Assembly: GCF_028736925.1 (NCBI RefSeq)
Contig: NZ_JAQZAT010000004.1
Coordinates: 124,001 to 188,000 of the forward strand
DNA from: Flavivirga sp. 57AJ16
GTDB lineage: Bacteria; Bacteroidota; Bacteroidia; Flavobacteriales; Flavobacteriaceae
Reading direction: 5' to 3'
DNA: 64,000 nucleotides
Made by a program: the position numbers and the translations under genes. Below, in pieces: positions 35,211-44,376 of this stretch (position 1 is the stretch's first letter; every line of letters starts with the position of its first letter). The notes under the pieces are model-generated. The model was not told the origin of the DNA. It did not search any database and was given only the letters and a program-made list of their open reading frames with translations.

Positions 35211-37175
35211 TACCCGGTTTAATTTCCTAGAGAGTAGCATTTTTAAGCCTGAATAGTCTTTGACTTCTTCCAGAATATTTCTATTTACATCGTTTTTGCT
35301 TTGTAATGTTTCTTGTTGAAATTCCTTTACTTTTTGGTCTATTAAAAAACATCTTAAACTTAAAATAGTTTCACTAACTAATTGTGCGACACTTTGTATT
35401 TTTTCTTTTGGAAAAATATTCATGCGTTTCCAGTCATCTAATGTGTAACGCTCATCTTCCATTAAAATGGTTGTGATTTCATTAGATGTTTGGTTATCGA
35501 CAGTGTTTATATAGGATTTTAGTTCAAAATCCGGATTTTGGTTTAGTGCATCTATGATACTATAATACAGAGTTTTAAACTGTGTATTAGAAAATTCCAT
35601 TTCATCATCCTGAAGGTCTAGAAATATTTTTTCGAAGACCTTCGATTGATGAATTACAGGCTCTAAAACCAATTCACCTTTATCATTCTCTTTTAAAACT
35701 AGATCTTCAAAGTCTTCTACTTTGTTTCCATAAAGCAATAGAACTTCAATGATTTTTCGTTCCAAAACATACTGCACATCAACCTTTTCCACAGGTTGCT
35801 CGTGTTTGATAACCTCAAACGCTTTCTGATTTTTTTTAAACTGCCTATTATCTTCCTGAAATTCCTTTTTATTAATTTGGGCCAGGGTGCTAAACAAAAC
35901 TTCTTCGCTAATATCCATTATTCTGGCACATTCCTGAATATAGATTTCTTTTTTAATACGATCCGGAATTTTAGAAATACTATTTACAATATCTCTAACG
36001 GTGTCTGCTTTCTTAATAGGATCATTCTTCGATTCTTCAAATAAAACCGACGCTTTAAATTGAATAAAATCTTTTGCATTTTCGTTCAAATACAGTGTAA
36101 GCTCTTCCCGTGTGTTTTGTTTTGCAAAACTATCGGGGTCTTCCCCTTCTGGGAAGGTACAAACTTTCACATTCATTCCCTGCTCCAAAATAAGATCAAT
36201 ACCTCGTAACGAAGCGCGCATGCCAGCAGCATCACCATCAAAAAGTACCGTGATATTCTTTGTTAGCCTATTTACAAGCCTAATTTGCTCTGATGTTAAA
36301 GCCGTTCCAGATGAAGATACGACATTTTCCACGCCCGCTTGGTAAAATTGAATAACATCTGTATACCCTTCAACTAAATAACAATTGTCCTCTTTAGCAA
36401 TACTCTGCTTTGCATGATATATACCATATAGCACATTACTTTTATGGTAAATATCACTTTCTGGAGAATTTACGTATTTAGCTGCCTTTTTATCATTCGT
36501 TAAGATACGCCCTCCAAAGCCCAACACACGACCGCTCATACTTTTAATAGGAAACATAACACGGCCTTTAAACCTGTCAAAACGCTTGTCTTCTTTTACA
36601 ATGGTAAGCCCTGTTTTTTGTAAATAATCAATATTGTAGCCCTGTTTTAAAGCTTCATCCGTAAAGGCTTGCCATTCGTCAAGCGAGTAGCCCAAATCAA
36701 ATTTTTCTATGGTTTCCTGAGTAAATCCACGTTCTTTAAAATAGCTCAATCCAATCGATTTCCCCTGATCGGTTTTTTGGAGTATTTTTTGAAAATACGT
36801 ATTTGCAAACTCACTCACTAAATATAAACTTTCGCGTTCGTTTGCTTGTTCTTTCTGTTCGTTGGACTGTTCGGTTTCCTCTACTTCTATATTATATTTT
36901 TTAGCGAGGTATTTAATGGCCTCAGGATAGGTAAAATGCTCATGTTCCATTAAAAATGATACCGCAGTACCGCCCTTGCCCGTAGAAAAATCTTTCCAGA
37001 TTTGTTTTACGGGCGACACCATAAAACTAGGGGAACGCTCATCACTAAAAGGGCTTAAACCTTTAAAATTACTTCCCGCTTTTTTAAGGTTTACAAAATC
37101 GCCAATAACCTCCTCTACACGAGTCGCATCAAATACCTGATCTATGGTTGTTGCTGATATCAAAGTGTCTGTCAT
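35205..37175 (-). CDS. dnaG: DNA primase DnaG with degraded zinc-binding domain
   Basis: DnaG makes the RNA primers for replication. The 656-residue protein has the usual three parts: an N-terminal zinc-binding-type domain (about 1-105), the catalytic Toprim core (about 130-370, with FGGRIL, YLVEGYTDVIQFYQAG and LFDGDAAGMRAS), and a helical C-terminal DnaB-interacting region. The zinc domain reads SPFSDERSPSFMVSPVKQIW and KDFSTGKGG, so the positions normally Cys, His, Cys, Cys are Ser41, Ser44, Asp62 and Thr65; zinc cannot be bound in the usual way. The fold otherwise looks retained. A short palindrome overlaps the start codon. Its 3' end overlaps the response-regulator gene. Confidence 0.93.
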   Translation of the reverse strand: MTDTLISATTIDQVFDATRVEEVIGDFVNLKKAGSNFKGLSPFSDERSPSFMVSPVKQIWKDFSTGKGGTAVSFLMEHEHFTYPEAIKYLAKKYNIEVEETEQSNEQKEQANERESLYLVSEFANTYFQKILQKTDQGKSIGLSYFKERGFTQETIEKFDLGYSLDEWQAFTDEALKQGYNIDYLQKTGLTIVKEDKRFDRFKGRVMFPIKSMSGRVLGFGGRILTNDKKAAKYVNSPESDIYHKSNVLYGIYHAKQSIAKEDNCYLVEGYTDVIQFYQAGVENVVSSSGTALTSEQIRLVNRLTKNITVLFDGDAAGMRASLRGIDLILEQGMNVKVCTFPEGEDPDSFAKQNTREELTLYLNENAKDFIQFKASVLFEESKNDPIKKADTVRDIVNSISKIPDRIKKEIYIQECARIMDISEEVLFSTLAQINKKEFQEDNRQFKKNQKAFEVIKHEQPVEKVDVQYVLERKIIEVLLLYGNKVEDFEDLVLKENDKGELVLEPVIHQSKVFEKIFLDLQDDEMEFSNTQFKTLYYSIIDALNQNPDFELKSYINTVDNQTSNEITTILMEDERYTLDDWKRMNIFPKEKIQSVAQLVSETILSLRCFLIDQKVKEFQQETLQSKNDVNRNILEEVKDYSGLKMLLSRKLNRVL

Positions 37176-37193
37176 ACCTGTGAAAACAGGTAT
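37174..37193. repeat. Short palindrome overlapping the dnaG start
   Basis: ATACCTGTGAAAACAGGTAT includes two bases of the dnaG start codon (on the minus strand). It is of the ATTCCTG-type palindrome family seen near many genes here, with the arms ATACCTG/CAGGTAT. A hairpin would bury the ribosome-binding region of dnaG. Confidence 0.6.
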
Positions 37194-37383
37194 CTTTTTA
37201 AATTAAACTAAAATGGATTTCTGCCCCCTAACGGAACGACAGTGTAAAAGTAATATAAACTATTGATATTAGAAACCCAATATTTTTTTGAGTTTACAAG
37301 AAAATCAAACTAATTTTGTTATGTGATACCAGTTCTGGTTTAAATTTAACAAACACGTCATAGCACATTGATCACTAACATTT

Positions 37384-37746
37384 ATGGAAACCAAATTATT
37401 AGAGATTTCACCAGTAATGCCAAGTCAAAATATTGATCGAGATATTGAATGGTACGAAAAGTATGTTGGATTTCAAGTTACACATAAAGACAAAATGTAT
37501 GCTGTATTAAGGAGAAAAAATCTTTTCATTCACTTACAATGGCATGCAGACACAAAAGAAGACCCATTGCTTGGTGGTTCAGTTATAAAAATATTTGTAA
37601 AGAATTTAGAGCCGATCTTTAAAGAATTTGTGGAAAGAGGCACTATAAAACCTGAAAAACTGCGGCTAAATACTGATTGGAAAACAAATGAATTTGGCTT
37701 TTATGATTTAAACAATAATTCGATTTTTATAGTCGAAGATATATAA
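37384..37746 (+). CDS. Glyoxalase/bleomycin-resistance-fold protein
   Basis: The 120-residue protein fits one VOC (glyoxalase/bleomycin-resistance) domain: VMPSQNIDRDIEWYEKYVGFQVTHKDKMYAVLRRKNLFIHLQWH, VKNLEPIFKEFVERG and EFGFYDLNNNSIFIVED, the family's paired beta-alpha modules. The final EFGFYDLNNNSIFIVE places a metal-binding Glu near the C-terminus, as in bleomycin-resistance proteins. The substrate is unknown. No co-transcribed neighbour is apparent: it is flanked by genes on the other strand. Confidence 0.8.
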   Translation: METKLLEISPVMPSQNIDRDIEWYEKYVGFQVTHKDKMYAVLRRKNLFIHLQWHADTKEDPLLGGSVIKIFVKNLEPIFKEFVERGTIKPEKLRLNTDWKTNEFGFYDLNNNSIFIVEDI

Positions 37747-37831
37747 AACAGGATCGACAGTAGCATTGAATTTTAACAGACGAACATTTAAGTTTTACCA
37801 AGATCACAGCCGAAGCCTTTAAACAAGCTCT

Positions 37832-40336
37832 TTAAAAGTAAAACCCAAAAGTGCCTGTAACACCAAATTTTCTAGCATCTGGATTTTTAATTTCGTCTAA
37901 ATAATTGCCTCTAAAGTTAAAGTCTATTCTAAATACCTTAAAGATATTGCCAACGCCCAAACTGTATTCGTAATACATTTTATCCGACGGTGCCACCAAA
38001 GGAATTGAGTTAGGATTACTTGTAGTATTTAATAAAATATTTTCATCCGAAATCTCTCCCCAAACACCGCGTATACTCACAATTTCACGAAGATTAAACT
38101 TTCTTAAAAAAGGAATTCTTGAAAATAAACGTCCGTTAAAATTATGCTCTAAATGCAATGAGGTATAAGTATCGGACACAAACTCATAAAAGTCCAATTG
38201 GGAAAAGGTATTATAAATAGAAAAATAAGATTGATTCCCCGGTATAACACTTAACAGCCCAAGTGGTACTTCTCCAAAAGTTTTCCCGGCTTCTACAGTT
38301 GCGGTTAATCTACCAAAACCACCAACTTGCCATGGTTGGATATACGACAACTGCACTTTTGTATAGTCGAAATCACTATCAAACAATCCTTTTTCACCAC
38401 GACTTACCTGTGCAAATATGCGTGCAAAACCATCATTGGCAACACGACGTTCCACACCAAAACCGGTCATTTTTCGTTTTGGAAAGATAGACATGGATAA
38501 TGAGGTCTCAAACTGCTTAATTTCGGAGGCTACGCCTGTTGGTGTATTATAATCTAAACTAAAGGTGGGCGATGCAGATTCTAAGGTCCTGTAATTTGCG
38601 CCCACTCTAAAAATAACATTGCGCCACGGTTCTGCTTCAATAGCCAAACTGGTTAAGTTTATAGCCGTTAATTTATCATTGGTACTTGTCCCAACCACCG
38701 ATGAAGAGGCCAGGCTCCTTCCCAACACATCTGTAGATGTTGTTAAGCTCGCTCCTATTTGCTCCACATCTCGGCGATTACCCCCAGAAATAATAAGCCT
38801 GCTTTTTTTATCCAACAACCATTTCCCGGAAATACCGTATTTAAATTTATCATCCCTAAAACCATAAGCCATAAACCCTTCTAACCGCCAAAGGTCATTT
38901 CTTCCAAAATAAGTACGTCCGCCCACCCTTAAGCGCAATCCCTCCACTTCATTGAATCCAAAGGTTGAAAAAATAGGACCATAATCTAAAGGCCAGGTAT
39001 TAAACTCAATATAGCCAGATGCTAAAATACTTCCTAAATTATAAAGTTGCTTAAATTTCTTAACGGTTTTTAAAGTATCGAGCATTTTATAAACACCTTG
39101 TTCATCTTTATTTAATGCTTCTAAACGATTCTCAGCCCAAAAGGCATCTCCCCTATCATAAACATCTTTATCGTAGTTATAAACTTCCTGGTCATAGAAC
39201 TTTTTGTCCAGTTCTTTATCGAACTCATAATTATCATATAATGTGGTACGCTTACCGTATACGCCCCTCGATTTTTCTTTTTTGTTCAAAGCAAAATCAG
39301 ACATCATATAATCACGTTTCACAAGAAACAAAGAATCATTTAGTACTTCAAACTCTTGCTCTATATAAATCTCTTTTACCCAGTTTATATTAGCACTTTT
39401 TGAGGCTTGTAAATTAATCTCTTTAATAGCATACGTCGTATCTGCTACCCAAAAATCACCTTTAAAAGTGAGTTCATTTTTTCGTCTTGGGTAATAAATA
39501 ACATTGTAACACCATTTGTTATCTATAAAAGCACTGTCCGACAACACATAATTATAAGTACTGATTCCTGTTTTAGACAAAGGGCTTACAAAACTTTTGT
39601 CGAAAAACTTTAGGTAATTATCATATACATTGTAATCGGAATACAAATCATTGACAAAATCGATCACAATTTGATTATCACTAAACCCAGAATTTTTATT
39701 TCCTTTTAAAACTTCCTTCTTTTTATTAATAACGTTATCTCCGTAAACTCTTGAAGCCGCTTCGTTTATAAACATGGGTAAATATGTTTTACCCGTTACG
39801 CGAGAGGTATCAACTTCTTCAAAAACAAACTCCATACCCCTAAAAAGTCGACTTTTTATGAGTGCACTATCTATGGTATTAATATCGAATTCTACCTTTT
39901 CGTATTTATCGTATTCGTACTGTTTATAAAGGTTTAAGCCATTTTTACGTTTATGTGCCCATATTTTTCTAAGCAGGTCAATAGCTGGATTATTCTTTTT
40001 TGATTGTTTTCCAGTCGTGATAACAATTTGATCTAATTGTGCATTCTCTTCTTTAAGTGTAAACTTTAAATTATAATTCACCTTTTTATCTAAAGGGATA
40101 GTTAACAGTTCATAACCGATAAAGGATACGGTTAGCGCCCCCCAGGTTTCATCAGATTCTAAATAGAACTTTCCATTTTCGTCTGTTATGGTTCCAATGG
40201 TAGAACCTTTAAATATAACATTTGCAAAGGATACAGGCTGATCAAACTCGTCGAATACATAACCACTAGCTTTAGTTTGAGCTATTATAGAGGTTATTCC
40301 GAAGAAAAAAAAGGCAATAAGTAGTCTTATATTCAT
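37832..40336 (-). CDS. DUF5686 family outer-membrane protein with regulatory-like N-terminal domain
   Basis: The start MNIRLLIAFFFFG gives a good signal peptide (cleaved near IIAQ); an earlier ATG lies within a terminator of the upstream gene and was rejected. The 834-residue protein starts with a carboxypeptidase-D regulatory-like domain (about 22-100: KASGYVFDEFDQPVSFANVIFKG...) as in SusC-like proteins, and continues with the DUF5686 region that ends in a beta-barrel-type C-terminus (FGVTGTFGFYF, terminal Phe). It is likely an outer-membrane protein of unknown ligand. The pdhB terminator lies just upstream of its start. Confidence 0.85.
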   Translation of the reverse strand: MNIRLLIAFFFFGITSIIAQTKASGYVFDEFDQPVSFANVIFKGSTIGTITDENGKFYLESDETWGALTVSFIGYELLTIPLDKKVNYNLKFTLKEENAQLDQIVITTGKQSKKNNPAIDLLRKIWAHKRKNGLNLYKQYEYDKYEKVEFDINTIDSALIKSRLFRGMEFVFEEVDTSRVTGKTYLPMFINEAASRVYGDNVINKKKEVLKGNKNSGFSDNQIVIDFVNDLYSDYNVYDNYLKFFDKSFVSPLSKTGISTYNYVLSDSAFIDNKWCYNVIYYPRRKNELTFKGDFWVADTTYAIKEINLQASKSANINWVKEIYIEQEFEVLNDSLFLVKRDYMMSDFALNKKEKSRGVYGKRTTLYDNYEFDKELDKKFYDQEVYNYDKDVYDRGDAFWAENRLEALNKDEQGVYKMLDTLKTVKKFKQLYNLGSILASGYIEFNTWPLDYGPIFSTFGFNEVEGLRLRVGGRTYFGRNDLWRLEGFMAYGFRDDKFKYGISGKWLLDKKSRLIISGGNRRDVEQIGASLTTSTDVLGRSLASSSVVGTSTNDKLTAINLTSLAIEAEPWRNVIFRVGANYRTLESASPTFSLDYNTPTGVASEIKQFETSLSMSIFPKRKMTGFGVERRVANDGFARIFAQVSRGEKGLFDSDFDYTKVQLSYIQPWQVGGFGRLTATVEAGKTFGEVPLGLLSVIPGNQSYFSIYNTFSQLDFYEFVSDTYTSLHLEHNFNGRLFSRIPFLRKFNLREIVSIRGVWGEISDENILLNTTSNPNSIPLVAPSDKMYYEYSLGVGNIFKVFRIDFNFRGNYLDEIKNPDARKFGVTGTFGFYF

Positions 40337-40341
40337 AGTAC

Positions 40342-40378
40342 AAAAAAACTTCATCAACTATCGTGCTAATGAAGTTTC
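40342..40378 (-). terminator. Terminator after pdhB
   Basis: Arms AAACTTCAT/ATGAAGTTT with a 13-base loop, followed on the minus strand by a T-run. It lies 22 bp beyond the pdhB stop and ends immediately before the DUF5686 gene. Confidence 0.75.
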
Positions 40379-40399
40379 TATAACGTAAAAAGTTTTAAT

Positions 40400-41377
40400 T
40401 TATTTGTATAATACTTTTTTTACCGCTTTAATAACATCGTCACTATTTGGCAACCATTCTGCTAATAAAACAGGTGAATATGGTGCCGGTGTATCTGCAG
40501 TATTAATTTTTACAATAGGAGCATCTAAATAGTCAAACGCTTCACTTTGTACCAAATATGTAATTTCGGTAGCCACATTACCAAAAGGCCATGCTTCTTC
40601 TAATACCACAAGTCTGTTGGTTTTCTTTACAGATTCTACGATAGCTTTTCTATCCATAGGACGTACCGTACGTAAATCGATAATTTCACAAGAAATGCCT
40701 TCCTTTTCCAATTCATCAGCGGCTTTAAAAGCTTCTTTTATTATCTTTCCGAAAGACACAATCGTAACATCCGTTCCTTCGCGTTTAATATCTGCAACGC
40801 CTAAAGGCAATATATATTCGCCTTCTGGTACTTCACCCTTGTCACCATACATCTGCTCACTTTCCATAAAAATAACCGGATCATCGTCACGAATCGCTGC
40901 TTTTAACAACCCTTTTGCATCATAGGGGTTAGATGGCACGACTACTTTTAATCCAGGTGTGTTAGCAAACCAATTTTCAAATGCCTGCGAGTGCGTTGCT
41001 CCTAACTGACCTGCAGAAGCTGTAGGCCCACGAAACACAATTGGGCATTTAAATTGACCTCCAGACATCTGCCTAATTTTTGCAGCATTATTTATAATTT
41101 GATCAATTCCAACTAAAGAGAAATTAAACGTCATATACTCAACAATCGGTCGGTTCCCTGTCATGGTAGAACCAATAGCAACCCCTGCAAAACCAAGTTC
41201 TGCAATGGGCGTATCAATAACACGCTTAGCTCCAAATTCATCCAACATGCCTTTTGACGCTTTATAAGCACCATTATATTCTGCTACTTCTTCACCCATT
41301 AAATAAATGCTTTCATCTCTGCGCATTTCTTCGCTCATGGCTTCACATATAGCCTCTCTAAATTGAATTGTCTTCAT
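40400..41377 (-). CDS. pdhB: Pyruvate dehydrogenase E1 component subunit beta
   Basis: E1-beta pairs with E1-alpha to decarboxylate pyruvate with thiamine pyrophosphate and feed acetyl groups to the E2 core. The 325-residue protein has the transketolase-type central region: MGEEVAEYNGAYKASKGMLDEFG, RVIDTPIAELGFAGVAIGSTMTG, HSQAFENWFANTPGLKVVVPSNPYDAKGLLKAAIRDDDPVIFMESEQMYG, and the C-terminal LRTVRPMDRKAIVESVKKTNRLVVLEEAWPFG. No E1-alpha or E2 gene is adjacent; they are elsewhere. A minus-strand TATTTTTG -7-like box lies at 41401-41408, about 24 bp upstream of the start. Confidence 0.95.
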   Translation of the reverse strand: MKTIQFREAICEAMSEEMRRDESIYLMGEEVAEYNGAYKASKGMLDEFGAKRVIDTPIAELGFAGVAIGSTMTGNRPIVEYMTFNFSLVGIDQIINNAAKIRQMSGGQFKCPIVFRGPTASAGQLGATHSQAFENWFANTPGLKVVVPSNPYDAKGLLKAAIRDDDPVIFMESEQMYGDKGEVPEGEYILPLGVADIKREGTDVTIVSFGKIIKEAFKAADELEKEGISCEIIDLRTVRPMDRKAIVESVKKTNRLVVLEEAWPFGNVATEITYLVQSEAFDYLDAPIVKINTADTPAPYSPVLLAEWLPNSDDVIKAVKKVLYK

Positions 41378-41400
41378 TAATCTAATTTTAATTCGAGTTG

Positions 41401-41408
41401 CAAAAATA
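41401..41408 (-). promoter_or_regulatory. Possible -7 element for pdhB
   Basis: On the minus strand TATTTTTG matches TAnnTTTG and is 24 bp before the pdhB start. A matching -33 box was not seen. Confidence 0.4.
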
Positions 41409-41612
41409 GGAATTATTGATTATAATTTTACATAAAAACCAATAGTAAAATGATCCACTAAAAAAAATTATCCTTTTTAAGGAAATTATACACAGCCAAT
41501 GAAGATTTGTTTCCTTAAATTAATTCTATTTTTTTTATTTATTCCTCAGCAAACCAGTCATAGATTTATTAATATTTTAAAGAAACATTCATAATCATGG
41601 GCTTTTTGATAA

Positions 41613-41658
41613 TTATTTCGATTATTTACTATGCATGCATAGTAAATAATCGAAATAA
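41613..41658. promoter_or_regulatory. Perfect 46-bp palindrome between pdhB and etfB
   Basis: Two 23-base arms (left arm starts TTATTTCGATTATTTACT, centre ATGCATGCAT) match base for base with no loop. It is in the 410-bp divergent gap between pdhB and etfB, 130 bp before etfB. It could extrude a cruciform, serve as an operator for a dimeric regulator, or be the hairpin of a terminator-like element. The rest of the gap is A/T-rich with no gene visible. Confidence 0.8.
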
Positions 41659-41787
41659 AATAATTACCTTCGTAATCTCAAAATTTTGTTAAAAACCGCA
41701 ATATTTAAATGGTTGTTTTTCAACTAATAATTGCAAAAATTAACGAACTAAGTTAAATAAAAAACGAAACGATTAAATTGTTATAAT

Positions 41788-42534
41788 ATGAAAATATTAG
41801 TGTGCATTAGTCATGTTCCTGATACAACTTCTAAAATTAATTTCAGTGAAGGTGACACCAAATTTGATACCAATGGTGTACAATTTGTAATAAACCCAAA
41901 CGATGAATTTGGTTTAACCCGCGCTATGTGGTTTAAAGAAAAACAAGGCGCTCATGTGACCGTTGTAAATGTCGGGGGACCAGAAACAGAACCTACCCTT
42001 CGTAAAGCTTTGGCCATTGGTGCCGATGCTGCCATTAGAGTGAATACGGCTGCTTCTGATGGTTTTTCAGTAGCAAAACAATTAGCGAATGTTGTTAAAG
42101 ATGGCGCCTATGATCTAGTTATTGCCGGTCGTGAGTCTATCGATTATAATGGCGGTATGGTTCCTGGTATGATTGCAGGGTTAACCAACGCAAATTTTGT
42201 AAATAATTGCATTGGCTTAGAGGTAGATGGCACTTCTGCAAAAGCTGTAAGAGAGATAGATGGCGGAAAAGAAACAGTCTCTACGGCCCTTCCATTAGTT
42301 ATTGGCGGACAAAAAGGATTGGTTGAAGAAAGCGATCTAAGAATCCCAAATATGAGAGGGATTATGATGGCGCGTCAAAAACCTTTAACCGTTGTGGATC
42401 CCATTGATGCCAGTGCCGAAACGACTTCTGTTAAATTTGAAAAACCGGCTCCTAAAGGTGCCGTGAAATTGGTTTCGGCAGATCATTTGGACGAATTGGT
42501 AAATTTACTTCATAACGAAGCTAAAGTTATTTAA
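41788..42534 (+). CDS. etfB: Electron transfer flavoprotein subunit beta
   Basis: EtfB carries AMP and helps pass electrons from acyl-CoA dehydrogenases to the membrane quinone reductase. The 248-residue protein begins MKILVCISHVPDTTSKINF, with the ETF motif YDLVIAGRESIDYNGGMVPGMIAGL (about 112-136) and PLVIGGQKGLVEESDLRIPNMRGIM near residue 170. It is complete and precedes etfA. Confidence 0.96.
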   Translation: MKILVCISHVPDTTSKINFSEGDTKFDTNGVQFVINPNDEFGLTRAMWFKEKQGAHVTVVNVGGPETEPTLRKALAIGADAAIRVNTAASDGFSVAKQLANVVKDGAYDLVIAGRESIDYNGGMVPGMIAGLTNANFVNNCIGLEVDGTSAKAVREIDGGKETVSTALPLVIGGQKGLVEESDLRIPNMRGIMMARQKPLTVVDPIDASAETTSVKFEKPAPKGAVKLVSADHLDELVNLLHNEAKVI

Positions 42535-42548
42535 TCGCAGATTAAATA

Positions 42549-42618
42549 ATTCCGAATTTATTTCGGAATCTTAACAACACAAGCGTAAAATTAATAAGGC
42601 CCTGAACCAAGTCCAGGG
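42549..42618. repeat. Two palindromes between etfB and etfA
   Basis: ATTCCGAA...TTCGGAAT (42549-42569) and CCCTGAA...TCCAGGG (42600-42618) are two hairpins of the short palindrome families. The second lies 21 bp before the etfA start, where it creates an upstream in-frame start codon that is unlikely to be used. Confidence 0.65.
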
Positions 42619-42638
42619 TGAGGAAAAATAAATTTTTT

Positions 42639-43598
42639 ATGTCAGTTTTAGTATATACAGAATCAGAGCAAGGCACCTTTAAAAAAGCAGCTTTAGAAGT
42701 AGCTTCTTATGCCAAGGCAGTAGCCAATCAATTAGGAACAACCGTTACGGCCATTACTATAAATGTAGATAATGCTTCAGAATTAGGGAACTATGGTGTC
42801 GATAAAGTTTTAAATGTATCCAATGCACAACTACAAACCTTTAACGCTAATGGTTATGCAGAAGCTATTAAACAAGCAGCAGAAAAAGAAGCAGCAAAAG
42901 TCGTGGTGGTGAGCTCTAGTGCCAATAGTAAATATTTAGCACCCCTTTTAGCCGTGGGTTTAAATGCAGGGTATGCCTCTAATGTTATTGAAGCACCAGC
43001 AAGCACATCTCCTTTTACGGTTAAGCGTACCGCATTTACCAATAAAGCTTTCGAAATGACCCAAATCAATACCGATGTAAAGGTTATAGGTGTTTCTAAT
43101 AACTCATTTGGATTGGTAGAAAATAACAGTAACGCTTCCACGGAAGACTTCTCGCCTTCAATTTCAGAATCAGGAATAAAAGTAGAATCTGTAGACAAAG
43201 CAACGGATAAAGTTACTATTGCAGATGCCGACATCGTTGTATCTGCTGGTCGCGGATTAAAAGGTCCTGAAAATTGGGGTATGATAGAAGAATTAGCAGA
43301 TGTTTTAGGAGCAGCAACCGCATGCTCAAAACCTGTTTCAGATTTAGGATGGCGACCTCACAGCGAACACGTTGGGCAAACAGGGAAACCAGTAGCATCA
43401 AATTTATATATAGCCATAGGTATTTCCGGGGCCATTCAACATTTAGCTGGAATTAATGCCTCAAAAGTAAAAGTAGTCATCAACACAGATCCCGAAGCAC
43501 CTTTCTTTAAAGCTGCAGATTACGGGGTTGTTGGAGATGCTTTCGAAGTCGTTCCACAACTCATAGAAAAATTAAAGGCTTTTAAGGCACAACAATAA
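42639..43598 (+). CDS. etfA: Electron transfer flavoprotein subunit alpha
   Basis: EtfA binds FAD and forms the ETF dimer with EtfB. I place the start at MSVLVYTESEQG; an upstream in-frame codon lies in a palindrome. The N-terminal domain (about 1-190) is followed by the FAD-binding domain with DADIVVSAGRGLKGPENWGMIEELADVLGAA (about 205-240), GWRPHSEHVGQTGKPVASNLYIAIGISGAIQHLAGI (about 250-285) and KVVINTDPEAPFFKAADYGVVGD. The 319-residue length is normal. Confidence 0.96.
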   Translation: MSVLVYTESEQGTFKKAALEVASYAKAVANQLGTTVTAITINVDNASELGNYGVDKVLNVSNAQLQTFNANGYAEAIKQAAEKEAAKVVVVSSSANSKYLAPLLAVGLNAGYASNVIEAPASTSPFTVKRTAFTNKAFEMTQINTDVKVIGVSNNSFGLVENNSNASTEDFSPSISESGIKVESVDKATDKVTIADADIVVSAGRGLKGPENWGMIEELADVLGAATACSKPVSDLGWRPHSEHVGQTGKPVASNLYIAIGISGAIQHLAGINASKVKVVINTDPEAPFFKAADYGVVGDAFEVVPQLIEKLKAFKAQQ

Positions 43599-43721
43599 AT
43601 TATTTTTTATAAATTGTATAGTCGTATAGAACTGCTTAAATTAGCACTAAATACTTAAATCTGCCTTGGTCAGTTGGTAAAGTCCTAATTTAAACGGTTC
43701 TTTGCGTTTTTGTATAAAATT

Positions 43722-44336
43722 ATGAGTTTAGTAAGATTAAACATAAAGGGAATATCCTATAGTCAAACCCAAAACGGTGCGTATGCCTTAATTTTAAATG
43801 AAATAGATGGCGACCGTAAACTCCCGATCGTCATTGGCGCTTTTGAAGCACAATCTATTGCCATTGCTTTGGAAAAAGAAATTAGACCTCCCAGACCATT
43901 GACACACGATTTATTTAAAAATTTCTCGGATCGTTTTGATATTGTTGTCAAACAAGTGATCATCCATAAACTAGTTGATGGGGTTTTTTATTCCAGTTTA
44001 ATTTGCGAACGTGATAAAATTGAAGAAATTATAGATGCCAGAACCAGTGATGCTATTGCCTTGGCGCTTCGTTTCGACGCACCAATCTTTACTTACAAAA
44101 ACATTCTTGATAAGGCCGGGATCTATTTAAAAGTGAACCCAAAGGACGAAAGCGAAAACCAAGATAGTATTCTGGTAGATGATGTCATTTCCTCCGAGTT
44201 GGAACCAGATGCACCACGTGAAAATCTTAAGGGAAAAACACTTGAAGAGCTGCATAACTTATTAGACGAAGCTGTTGCTAACGAAAACTATGAAAAAGCA
44301 GCTCATATTCGCGATGAAATCTCAAAACGGGAATAA
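43722..44336 (+). CDS. Bifunctional-nuclease family (BFN/DUF151) protein with UVR motif
   Basis: The N-terminal domain (about 1-135) matches the DUF151/bifunctional nuclease family: SLVRLNIKGISYSQTQNGAYALILNE and RKLPIVIGAFEAQSIAIALEK, then RTSDAIALALRFDAPIFTYKNILDKAGI. The C-terminal 35 residues (LEELHNLLDEAVANENYEKAAHIRDEISKR) form a UvrB/UvrC-interaction (UVR) helix pair. Its true enzymatic role in bacteria is uncertain. I chose MSLVRLNIKG as the start; the frame is open a little further upstream. It precedes nupC by 40 bp and may be co-transcribed. Confidence 0.9.
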   Translation: MSLVRLNIKGISYSQTQNGAYALILNEIDGDRKLPIVIGAFEAQSIAIALEKEIRPPRPLTHDLFKNFSDRFDIVVKQVIIHKLVDGVFYSSLICERDKIEEIIDARTSDAIALALRFDAPIFTYKNILDKAGIYLKVNPKDESENQDSILVDDVISSELEPDAPRENLKGKTLEELHNLLDEAVANENYEKAAHIRDEISKRE

Positions 44337-44376
44337 TGCCGGTTAACCCTTAAAATGGTATAAACTTACTCTTTAT

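Noticed and set aside
37747-37831. Possible gene remnant between the glyoxalase-fold gene and the DUF5686 gene
   Set aside because: An open stretch (TDEHLSFTKITAEAFKQAL then stop) exists in one frame, but it is too short to assign and has no start.
41613-41658. Intrinsic terminator reading for the 46-bp palindrome
   Set aside because: It lies between divergent genes and neither side shows a dedicated upstream gene to terminate, so an operator or cruciform reading is preferred.
43599-43721. Possible tRNA-like segment before the BFN gene
   Set aside because: The text has no acceptor-stem pairing or T-loop; no tRNA could be folded here or elsewhere in the window by eye.
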